DNA from: Elysia marginata
Lineage: Eukaryota > Mollusca > Gastropoda > Plakobranchidae
Length of the DNA stretch: 26,256 bases
Direction: 5' to 3'
NCBI GenBank assembly: GCA_019649035.1
Contig: BMAT01000426.1
Span: forward strand, 145,196 to 171,451
A program made the position numbers and the translations under genes. Every line of letters starts with the position of its first letter. Position 1 is the stretch's first letter. Below the pieces are notes generated by a model that was given only the letters and a program-made list of their open reading frames with translations, did not search any database and was not told the origin of the DNA. Positions 11,501 to 23,500 of the stretch are shown piece by piece.

Positions 11501-14500
11501 TTATGCATGCACTCTACTGAGGGAAGTTCCAGGTTCTCTTTTGTCACCAACACAATCATATTTGGGACTGATATTTTTCAGAAACATAAAAAAACAAGTA
11601 AATGGTTTTTAAGTGTAAACTAGAAACGGTCAAAAGACAACATAAAATCCAGCCAGTTACCCAGAGACCAGAAAACTCAGAGGAAGGTTGTCAAAAGCTG
11701 TCAAACATAGAAACGTTTTTGCTCATCTTCTAATAAATAGAAGCAATAAGTTTTTTTTTTAGCAAAGCTCAATAAGATTCCATGCAGCTGCAGCTGATCA
11801 CTATTTACTGATCTATCTAAAGCCTTGTTAATTTCAATCATAAGCACTGGAATTCATGGCATTCACAGTATGAACATTATTATGCAGTAAACTAGTGTTC
11901 CTAGTGCATAGTAACTTACACTGACTTTCAAATAATACATACCTCACCCCAAGCTTTATTTGGAGGGGGTTTCGGATAGTCTTCATACACATCATAGGCT
12001 ATATTCTCCATAAACCATCTGAAACTCTTGCAATGGTGCTCTTTCTTGAACTGAAGTTGCTTTGTGATGTTTCCAATAGGATAACCACGGAAACTAGGCT
12101 CTCTGGTGTAGAAATACTCTTTGAATTCATCCTCCATCCACACTTCTACAACTCTCATGTAGTTCTAAACAAAATTTAAAAAAAACGGGTAAAATGAAGC
12201 ATAAATTGAGTAAATTATGTAATCAAATTGAATCTTTTTAGGACAAAGTGATACTACTGTTCATGAGTCAAGAGTTGCAAATAGAAGTTTTGGTTTCTAT
12301 TTTGGAAAGCTATTTTGTAACATTTTGAAATCAATATCTAGCAGTCCCACAAAGTGAGTCTCATTACTCATTTTTCTGATATGGAGATAGAAAAAAAAAA
12401 TCTTAAAAAGCTCTATAAGGTCCTCTCAGATAAATAGACCAAAGATAAATATGTAAAGAAATTTTGTGGTTAAATGGGCATATGGAAGGTTAACTATTAA
12501 GAATGATGATGCAAAGATCTGTATAGGTGTTTAACACACAAAATTAGCTTGTATGACCAAAAGAAACTTTTTTTTAAATTCATTCCTACTTTAAAATACT
12601 TGCAAAAAGCTAAAAAAAATGAATGTTAGTACCTGTAAAATTAATTTTTCTCCTTTTCAAATGCTTTTGCATGGCTTGCTGCAATCTGGGCAAAGGTTAC
12701 CAATTTAAGCTATGCTCACAGGAGCACATAACGGGATTGCAGGTGCTTACATTTAAGTTATGCAGTTATTTGTTTTCTGTCTCCGACTTCTCAGCTTAGA
12801 CCCTTTCAGACCTATCTCTTGTTTAGCATATACATATGAATAATTGTTTTTATTAGTCAATGTTGTCATTCAATATCTCCTTTATTGAGAGATTTAAATT
12901 TCATTTACATTCAGAACTCTTGAGGTTTTCTTTCTTCATTGTTTTATTTGAATTCACTAACCTCTCAAAAGTTAGTTTGCAGATGAGTTTGGTTTTGCGA
13001 TATGCTATCTATCGTCCAGCAAGATGACTAGGGCTAATCTGTATGTACTTACTACATGAATTGGAGACATAAAAGGATCATTGTCTTTTCCAAGTCCATA
13101 GGGCATATGGTTCCTGTAAATATGACCTACTCTTGAACAAGGCACCCATTTAACAGATCCACCACATTGCCAAATCTGCCATGAAAAAACTGCTTATAAT
13201 CAACCAAGAGATGCGCAAAATTTTACTTGAGTTTGTAAACTCATACAAAAAGGGTTAAGGTCAACTTCAGCGAAACCTTATTGAACAAGACAAACAATGG
13301 CTTTTGAGAAATTTCTCAGTACAACTATCAAAATCTCAAAAAAATTTTAAGACTATAAATCTGAACAAAACATTTTTTGAACAATTCTTTGAATGGCTTT
13401 TAAAGAAAAAGTTTATTCATTAATATTTTGAATTATGGGTTGTCAAAACAACAAAAGACACATTCAATCTAATCTACACAAATCTACAAGAATATCTCAA
13501 AAGACAAGCAATATTATGGATAACCTTGCCATGCTACTCATTACATGCATTTTATTTTCAAGTTTCATATGTTTATATTTCTTAGCATTTTGTTTTTCCA
13601 CAGTAATTCCAAAGCTGCGATTTGTGAAAAAGGTAACACCTCTATAATTAAGATTGATTGGTCCAAACAAAAAAGAGCCCCAGGAAACTGTTCACACAAA
13701 AACAAATTATTTCATTTAAAAAATATATACATTTTGTGGGATACAGCTTCCTTCACTGACCTTAAAGGAAAGCTCATAATTTTCTCCTCCCCATATTTTG
13801 AGCCCAGGATCATAACCACCAAGTTCGTGGAAATAACTGCGATCCATTGCAAAAAGCCCTCCAGCATGTGTTGGAGATCTGAACAAAATAGATGGTAACA
13901 TTTTTTTTTATTGAAATAGAAACAAGACTTTGTTCTTGCAAATTATAAGCCACAGAAAAAGTAAAGAGATGCCTGGTTAATTGATGGAATATATATAATT
14001 TTATGTTTGTTTGAAGCATAAGATTCTGTTCTGAAATTTGTTAATACTTTCTTTATATTGTTTGGATAGTGTACCTATTTCATTATTATAAAAATGTTGC
14101 TTTCAGCACAGTTTAAATAGATCTATCAAGCCCTTCCCATCTGCATGTTTACATGGACATAACTTTGCAATACCTATAAAACTGCACACAGATATAATAA
14201 AACAAAACAGTAGGTAAGAGAATCCACAAATTTGAAGAATTCACTAACCTGTATGGTTCACTCGCATGTCTCCTTTTGCTCAACTCCCTTTGTGGAACAA
14301 GTTTTTCTTTATAGAAAAAGCCCCATTCAAATATTCCACTAAAATGCGAATTTGCACCATAAACAGGATTGTAAGCCATGGTGTTGAAATCAATACCGTC
14401 TACAATAGGAACAGCCATTGTTGTCCTGCAATGAGGTGAAAATAGGAATACAAAAATATTGACCAATAAATACAAGTAAGGGTTATGAAAGTTTAATCAC

Positions 14501-17500
14501 ATTGGAACAAAATCTTGGAAAGTGAAAGAAGCAAAGGCTAAGATGCAAATACATACAGTATAAAACAGAGGTGATAAAGTGATTTTATTTTCATTTTACA
14601 ACTTTCAATTATCTGTATTTTTCTGTAGGGAATGTGACTTTAGGTGAACAAATAAAATTTTGTTTTCTTTTTTGAAGTAATGCATGATTGTTTTGTTGAT
14701 CAATGTCCCCACATATTATATTGATCCATGGCACAAAAGTATTACATTCAACTGATTTTCTAATGCTTGAGACAAACAAATTTTGAAGATTAAAAAAAAT
14801 TAGTGTTATCCAGAGAAATATTAGCTTGTTATTATTTATTAGCTCTACAAATGAGGATGAAATAAAGTCTGGCAGGTTTATTTCTATTAACTTTGAGACT
14901 TTTGATTTGATAAGCACTTTCTAAGAGTTTTCCATTCCTCCAACATAATTTTTACAGTCCCATATAAACAGTAATTATGATTTAAAATAAATATAGGTCT
15001 AAACTTCCTCAGATTGGGTGTATCAGAGAAAAAGGTGAAACTAAGTATTAAAACATTAAAGTGCAGTTTTAAAAAAAATTTCACCTGCAATTGAATTTTA
15101 TTTTAAAAAGCCCATGTGGTATACATTGTATCTCCCAAGAGTGATTAAAGAGTGTGAATAAATTATTTAAGCAAAGAAAATGAAAGTAGTTTTTTTTTCA
15201 AATTCACTTGTGACCCATACACTTACTATTAATTTAAAAGGCCTATGTAATATACATTGAATCTCCCAGGAGTGGTTAGGAAGTGTGCATTTAATTTCAG
15301 CAATATGAAAAATAAAGACAATATTCTATGACTTTGTGCCAGTAGATCTATCCTTTTAAGAAATTTAAGATCAATTATGAATTCGTTAAAGATTTTTACA
15401 ACTTAAAATACTTTCAACAACAGAACAAAACATGGTACTGTTTGATCTCTAAGTAAAGCCGTCAATGAAAATAGAGAAAGATTACTTTTTCATTCTGTGT
15501 TTTTTTGTTCCTTACCTGTCTTTCCGGATTTCATCCAAAAGGGGGACAAGCCAGTTTCTGTTACATTCACAGTGGGCATCAAGAAACACAATTACGTCCC
15601 CAGTTGCAAGCTCAGCTCCACGAGATCTCGTACGGATCAGCCCTTCGCGCTGCGAGTTACGGTAAAGCTTCACTAAATCTCCAAACTCCTCTTTCACATA
15701 ATCTTCAAGCTGCGATTTTAAATGCCCTGCAACAAAAAATGTCTATGTATAAAAAATATCAATTATTCTTGAAAAAAAAACAAACATACAAAAAGACAGA
15801 CGCACTTGACAGTTTCTTGGGTAAGCTATTGATTTTACAGTCTTAAATTTTATTGTAGAATTATAATTTCTAAACAGGTGAAGCAAACAAATAGAAATAA
15901 TTTTCAAAGCATTTTTGTTTCGATGTTATTTATACATGCATATGTAAGGGTCTAATAATGATGCCCAGCTGGTAATCTTTGTCTGATTGCAAAATCTGTG
16001 CTCTGTTTAGTTTGACAACAAAATATTTGTACACCTAGGTATAAAATCTTTTGACATCTTTTTTCTTCTTCTCCCCTCAGTTGCACCAGTGTGGTTGAAC
16101 TGCCGTTTAAACTAAACATAGACTCAGCTAAGACTTAGAATTCATTTTCTGTTGAACCAATGTGGCTTAAAATAAGACATACTCATTTTAAGCCAAAATT
16201 GACATAATATTAAAACCAGGAAGGGGGGTAGATTTAACATTGGCTTACTACCAAACAGACTCTCTTTTCTTGTCATTACTCTGTACAATTTAGAAAATGG
16301 ATGCTTACTTGAAGATAATACTTTATTGTCCCAAATGAATTTTTTAAAACTATGACCAAGAAGCTATTGAATAAGTAATGCACAAAGTAGAGCAAATGCA
16401 TTTACCACTGCAACCTATAAGAGATAGAACAAACCCATTTACATGCTTCAGAGATATACGATACTGTTTTAGAAAGGACACAGCCATGGATACAACAGGT
16501 ATGGTATAAAAAGCCATATCCCATCAAACTTTAAGGAATATTTGTGTTCCTGCTAAATTTCAGGTACTGATTTTTCATTTAAAGATTTCTTGCAACAAGA
16601 TGTTTCTTGATGACAGATGACAACTTAATTGGGATTCATAAATCCGCTGCTTCAAGAATTGTTCATTGGGTGGCCAGTGCCATAGCAGCAAAACATCAGG
16701 CTTTTATTGCTTTCTCAGTAAAAGCTAAACTATACAGTGTTAAGCAATACTTGTTATAAGATTTCAGGATTTCCGCGTGTTATTTTTTGTCCACATTATT
16801 TGTCCACCTGGTGAAGATACTGACATTTCTCAAAACAGAAAGGGGTATTTTTCAAGTAACATACAAGATGTTTGTGATGCAAATCTCAGAATATCTAGTC
16901 TTGTAGCAAGATGGCCTGGACCTACTCATGACCCAAGGATTTTATTATCACAGTGTTTTACAAAGGACTAAATGGTCATTTACTTGGAGATGATGGCCAC
17001 CCAAATCTGCTTTATTTTTACCAGACGGTACAACCAAATCAAATGGTGTCTCAGCTGATTTCAATGGCATAGATGGTCCTTATGTCGTGGCATGATTGTT
17101 GTCTCAAGCGACTGTCTGGTGAACCTGACATGAAATATGACTTATTCCTAATCAATATTTTGTTATTCTTAACCCTAGATAAAGAAGCAGTCATAGCTAT
17201 AGATTATGTTGTCTGATGGAACACAGTGAACTGATTAATAAATAAATCTAATTTATAAATGGCAAATGTATTTTTTGTCTTTGTTTCTTTGTTCTTCACC
17301 CTCCCCCTCCTTTGCACCATCCTTGTAGTATGGTATGGCATCTGATGTTACAGGCTCATGCCACCTTTTCCTGTACTGGGACCCCTACCTGTAGCCACCC
17401 CCACTTACCCCCAAAACACTTGAAGTACTTGAGCGCACTGTGAATAGCCATCATTGTCCTCTATAAAATTTAACTGCATTTGAAACAAGATCAAACAAAC

Positions 17501-20500
17501 TAATACCAAAACTATTACCTCCTGTTTCAAGGATAATTATTATGATCCTCATCAAATTCATTTTCTATGACCGCAAAATGATTTGTTCGAAAGTTGATGT
17601 CAGCCATTTTGTCCATCAGTTCTACTGGAACACCACCAACAGTTATAAGCATTTGTTTCTCGTGCCTTGTGTGGTCTTTTTCGCTTCAATTTTTCAGATC
17701 GTCCAGAGAGTCTTTCATTTGGGGTCTCCCGCTTTGCAACCTTCTTGATGTTGTTGTTCAATTTCTTTCTAACCTACTCCCATGCTTCCTTTTTTTTCGG
17801 GGGTGGGGGGGTTGTTGCTGTTAATGATTCTGTCATTTAGTTTCTCCTCGATCATAGGATAACGCTTTAGACTTATATTTCTAAAAGCAGTTCTTTTTAC
17901 CTTGTTTTTAATTTTATCATCTTCCAGTGATGAGGCATTTGTTTAAAGCATTGCATTCATCTTGCAAATCACAAGAAAGTACTTTAAATCCCTTTTCAAA
18001 GAAAAAGCATGCAAGATAATAATATCATAAATTGCAATGGTTTTGACAAAACTGAAAGTATAAATATGGAAAACCCCAGTATTGTCAAGCAAGCACACCA
18101 CTTCAAACCACACAACATGATTCAATCTGGGTTTATCATAACCACATTTGGTGCAACAGAGATTCAAGTTAAAGTATTTAAACCTCAAGCGTGATTTTGC
18201 TGAGTCTAGCTTAGCGTTAAGTTGGACTTGTGTTAAACCACTTTGGTGCAACCAAGTGCTTAGGTCTAGATGAGATGATTATGGGAGAGACACTTCCAAT
18301 GCAAGAGGTTAGTTTTGTCTTCAAAGGTTCATTAGAATTATAATTTTTAAATAAGGCAAGGAAAAAAAAAAGAGAAATATTCCTCCTAGTATTTTTGCGC
18401 TAATGTAAATGGTATTTGTCTTAAAACTCATAGCAGCAGTTTTGTTTCCATGAAATTTGTAAAAAAAAACTACAATTTGTATAGATGTTTGAAGAAAATC
18501 AATGCATCAATCAACGTCCAGTAAAAGAAATCTTACTTTTGTCACTAAAATCGTCCACTAAGACCACTTCCTTGAGAAGCTCAGGTGGAGATGTGTTGAC
18601 AACACTGTGTATAGTCCTTACTAATGTAGAAAATCCTTCATTGTGAAAGACGAGAATAACACTTGCAGATGGCTGTTCCTCTGGATAGTGCCAAAAAGGA
18701 CATCTGAAAAAGAGTTACAAGCTTTGTATTAGGATGTCTTGCTCATAATTGCTTTAATAAATAAAAGCTAATACATGTTTCCTTTTTCAAAATCAATAAA
18801 ACACATCAAAATAAAATAACAGAAGTGCCTCTTTACTCCTGTTTAATATTTGGGTCTGACTTTGAAATTACAGAGCACTGTCTAAACCCTAAAAATTAAA
18901 ATAGACCAAGAACAAACCTAATGGGGCAATTAACATTGAGAACGATAATTGCTGCTTCATAACTTTCTTTACATAAAAAAATGTGTGAAGTATTGAGACA
19001 TACTCTTTGTGTCTCGTGTCTGGAATGACACGGTCCATTGCCACTTTATCACTGGCCACCATGTTAAAGCCAAATTCATTTATAGTAATCTGGGCCTTCA
19101 TTCTTTCATTACTTGCTAACTGAACTGCTGCACCATTTTCACCTATAAAGAGAAAAAGAGAAGGTGGAAATTTAAACAATTCTGATATAGTGATACAAGT
19201 ATGTGTATTTATTTATTTCTGGCAAAATTCTAGCAAATCCAAAGATATTCTCATTATATATTATGAACATATTTTTACTAAATTTAAAAGACAAAAAAAA
19301 ATTCACAATTGAATCAAACGACAAAAACACATCCACCATGTGTGCACTGCTACTGAATACATTTCTCCAACGTTGATCTCATCTGTTGGAACTGTTCCTC
19401 TTATTCAAAGAATACAAAATGAGAAACTTAAATTTCAATGGGGAGCAATCTTAGTTGTATTTTGATGGACCTTGTAGGAAGAGAATCATAATCAGGTGTA
19501 TGAACTGTAATTCCAAATGGTTCAACATCTGTGTACATATTTTCTGGATTACAACCAAACATTAGAAAACTAATATTTAAATAAGTTTGCCTTGAAAAAT
19601 CAATGAATATCATAGAAAAAGTTCAATGAGACTGTGTACTGCAACAATAATAACTACTGTTTTCCATAGTCATAACCAGATTAATGTGGATTTTGAAAAT
19701 TATCAACATTTCAGTGCAGAAGAGATGTTCATGTCCATGAATACAATTGGTGAATTATGAATTGGGATAAAATTAGGTATTCTACTAGAGGCTCACAAAC
19801 ACTTCTAATCAGGATTGGTATTTTTTTAAAATTATTTTTATTGACATCATTGATTAGAGTCTCTCTAGTTAACTTCTGAAATTTCCAAACTTTAAAAAAA
19901 AATTTTTTTAATAGAAAGTTACCTCCAGATAAAGGGACATGAGAGATGAGAAATTTGACTTAAAATACATGTATTTATGTTAAATTCTTGTCCTCTTTCT
20001 CTCCAAAATAGCCTTGATCCAAATTAATTTAAATTCAAATTATTTCCTAAATTTTGTTATAACCTGGCTTGGACAAAATTTTCCTTTCAGATGGCTCAAA
20101 GTTCCCAGTTTCTCCATATTTGAAAACAGCTTCTTCTTTGACCACTGGCACTTCTTCCATTTGCGATTCAACATGCTCAACTTCATCTTTAGGTTTGATT
20201 TCCTCATCTTGAGTTTCTTTTAGCTTTACTGGTGGCTTGAGCTGGTTATGTGCTTTTTGTCGAATCTAAAAACAACAAAAAACAAAAAGAGAGGTGGTTA
20301 AAATTTCCAAGAATTGAAATTTACATTTTTACATACAAGTGGTGCTAAAAATTTAAAGATAATTTATGAATGTCTTATTTCCTTAATGTCCCTCTTTTGA
20401 CTTGTATTTAGTTGCAAGTTTCCCTGGCTAGAAGTTGAAGAAACACTCGAGATTTTTTCTCGTAGTTTAAAAAGTATCAATGAAACATTTGTAAGGTGGT

Positions 20501-23500
20501 TCTAGGTCTACCTGGAGCAAATATAGTGGAGACAAGCCAACATTTAAAAAAAAATTCTGAATCAGGTAGATCTAGATACAAATTTAAAAAAATGTTCCAG
20601 ACAATTATATATTTTCAATCTGGAGTGGAAAGGGGCCAAAATAATATATACTTATATATAATAATAAAAGGGAGAGATATGAACTGTCAGGCACTTCCCC
20701 ACTATTAATGTTGAATGACAAAATGAAGGAAATTTTCTTCCATTTGTTAATTGGCAAGGCTGTACCTTGAGTTTTAACTTAAAGTGTATTTTACTTAGGT
20801 GAGAACAATTTTTGCCCACTGTATTTGGTCCAACAGGAGGTAAGCATAAAAAAAATTTTAAAGAAAATGATTGATCCTGTTAAGCCTCCCAGGTACCACT
20901 GTGTAAGTGAAAATCTACATAATTTCGTTTTTGTTTTTCTTTTCAATTTAAGTTTTCACCAGGTCTTATTATGGATTGGCTCTAAATTTCTTCATTGTCT
21001 AGATGTTCCTGTTTATTTTCATTGGACAAAATAAAATGAGCTTCCCTCATTTCATTCTAAGCATGGTAACAGATGAAGAAGAGCCCAGAGATTTGTGGTC
21101 AAAGTCAATTTTTCTCAATTAAAAATTTGTCACATCTTCCCTGCCCCTGCCAATCGAAGTGCAGTATCTCTAGTCCTTACCTGCGCGCTGGTTTTGTCGC
21201 AATAGAGCAAAAAGCGTTTTGTTTAATAATGCCAATGTAATAACACATGAATTCTATATAGATTACATCAATAGTATCACCAAGAACTAATGGTCTGAAC
21301 ACCTGGAGCGCTGCATGCAATTAATTTAAGTGGCAAATTTTAGTACATGTACGTAACAGACGCACGTGTCTTAAATTGCTCTAGGTTCAGATCTTGTTTC
21401 TTCTTCAACACTGTGCACGCCCATTACTAAAGTGTCTCAGTGGGTCCAGAATGTCCAGTAGGGTGCGATTGTTCGAAAACCCTGAAGAAACCAGATTACC
21501 TATCACTTAGCAAAAAAACCCACAAAATATGTAAAAAATGAGACAACAAAAGAATTCATAATTTAAGTTAAATTCTAATTGTATTTAGCCTGTGTTATTA
21601 AAGCACCACACACGCTTGAGACAATTACAAGAACAATAAATGAATTTTAGTCTTTAAGTTCAAATCATTTCTTTTAGGAACAACATTATCCATTTTTAAA
21701 GGACTATTTACAACTAAGGTTAAGATTATAAGTATCTAACAATTTGTTGGAGAGAATGGTATGAAAGCAATACACCACCTGTGCTGCAAAATTTGGGAAA
21801 CCTGTCAATGGCCAACAGACTGGAAATCACAAGAATTTGTAATGCTGCATAAAGGAGGAAATATCAAAGACTGCAGTAATTACAGAACTATAGCTCTCAT
21901 CAGCCACTCAAGTAAGGTCTTGCTGATTATTATACTAAATAGACTGAAATCCAAAATAGAGCAAGAGTTATCTGATTGTCAAGCTGGCTACCGCATTAAT
22001 CCGAGCACAATAGATATGTTGCTTGTACTTCAAATCCTTACAGAGAAAGTAAGAAATTCTGACCACGAGATGTACATCACTTTTATTGACTATAATAAAG
22101 CTTTTGACAGTGTAAAGCACAATCACCTGTTTAAGACCATGGATCTCATGGGATTCCCAAAACACCTAATAAAACTCATTGCAGGGCTATATTCTGACCA
22201 AAGAGCAACTATACGATGGGACGATAAAAAATGTGAGTTCTTCAATATTACAAAGGGAGTAAGACAGGGTTGCATACTCTCGCTTCATCTGTTCAACATC
22301 TATACAGAGCAAATCATGAGAGAGGCAGACATTGACCAGTTGGGAGTAAAGTTGTAAACATAAACGGAAGAAATTTTACAAACTTGCGATAGGCAGATGA
22401 CACTGCCCTTATGTCAGACAACATAACAAGTATGAGAAGAATTTTGCATCAGGTTGATGAATCTGGTAAAAAGGCTGGACTTAAGTTGAATGCAAAGAAA
22501 ACGAAAGTTATGCAATTAAAGCCTGAAAACTCCTCACTTTATGATGTCAAGATAGACCTAACAGTCCTAGAAAATGAAGAAGTTTTTAAATATTTAGGTT
22601 CTGTGAAAACCATTGATCGTTCATGTTCCAAAGACATCAAGATGAGAGTAGGAATGGCAAAGAAGAAAATGATCGAATTGAATAATGTATGGAAAGATCA
22701 TAACATTCCCATTGAACTAAAACTAAAATTGCTAAAATGTCTAATATGGCCAGTCATGATGTACGGGTGTGAGGCATGGTCTCAGAAAAAAGACGATGAC
22801 AAAAGAATTGAGGCTGCCAAAATGTGGTTCAACAGACGAATCCTGAGAGTCAAGTGGACAGACAAAAGAACTAATGAGAGCGTCCTGAAAGAAATAAAAA
22901 CAGAAAGAACCCTCCTCAATTTGATCAATGCTAGAAAGCTTAAGTATGTTGGACATGCTCTTCGCAACCATAGAACATCGCTTATGAAAACTGTGTGTGA
23001 GGGAAGGCTGGATGGCAGAAGAAGGAAGGGAAGACCACCAATATCACTTGTAACCAACTTGAAAACGGCCTGTGGTTTAAGTTTGCATCAAATCGTCCAG
23101 AAAAGTCAGGACAGAGCTGGATGGCAGCAGAAGGTGAGATCGTCGATTGTTACGGCTAACACTGCATCCGGTGACGCCGACAGGTGAGAACAATGATGTG
23201 GAAAGAATGAAATTAATTAAGACTGGCAAAGACAAGGCAGACTTTCATTTTGCTGCTGCGCCTATTTCCCCATCATTTGACCATTTGAAAACCGGAAAGG
23301 GGGTCCAAATAATCACGGCAGAGTATTCGCGGCCCAAGAGTGCAAATAATCACAGGAGACTGGGAGTGCATACTGCACCCAGGGGTATGAATATATATTC
23401 ACACCATTTAAAAAAAAAAAATATATATATATATATTTTTTATGATTGCTACCAACTAGTTTAGATTAAATAGATCTTGACCAAAAACAGAGGGCAAATA

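Larger units (their letters stand above)
16081..18251 (+). mobile_element. PIF/Harbinger DNA transposon, degraded but with both ends
   Basis: The 2.17-kb element fills most of intron 4. It has inverted repeats of about 100 bp at its ends, a Harbinger transposase relic on the plus strand (16616-17046) and a Myb-like DNA-binding relic on the minus strand (17527-17789). The transposase and Myb-like pair is the hallmark of this superfamily; the two face each other here. All reading frames are broken. A 3-bp target duplication, typical of the superfamily, could not be recognised: the flanks are CAG on the left and CCA on the right. The element is antisense to GALNT7 for its transposase and does not touch an exon. 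Confidence 0.82.

Noticed and set aside
13545-13898. Plus-strand 117-residue frame overlapping GALNT7 exon 7
   Set aside because: Shadow of the minus-strand exon plus intron sequence; no domain and no conserved pattern.
15505-15846. Plus-strand frame overlapping GALNT7 exon 5
   Set aside because: Antisense shadow of a strongly conserved minus-strand exon.
17943-18251. Minus-strand 102-residue frame at the right end of the Harbinger element
   Set aside because: It consists largely of the terminal inverted repeat and adjacent AT-rich DNA, with no protein likeness.
19428-19613. Minus-strand frame with [20 protein letters not shown] in intron 2, considered as a cassette exon of GALNT7
   Set aside because: The possible acceptor (ATCCAG) and donor (AAGGTCCAT) give a length that is not a multiple of 3 for the phase 1 intron, the donor is poor, and no family match is recognised.
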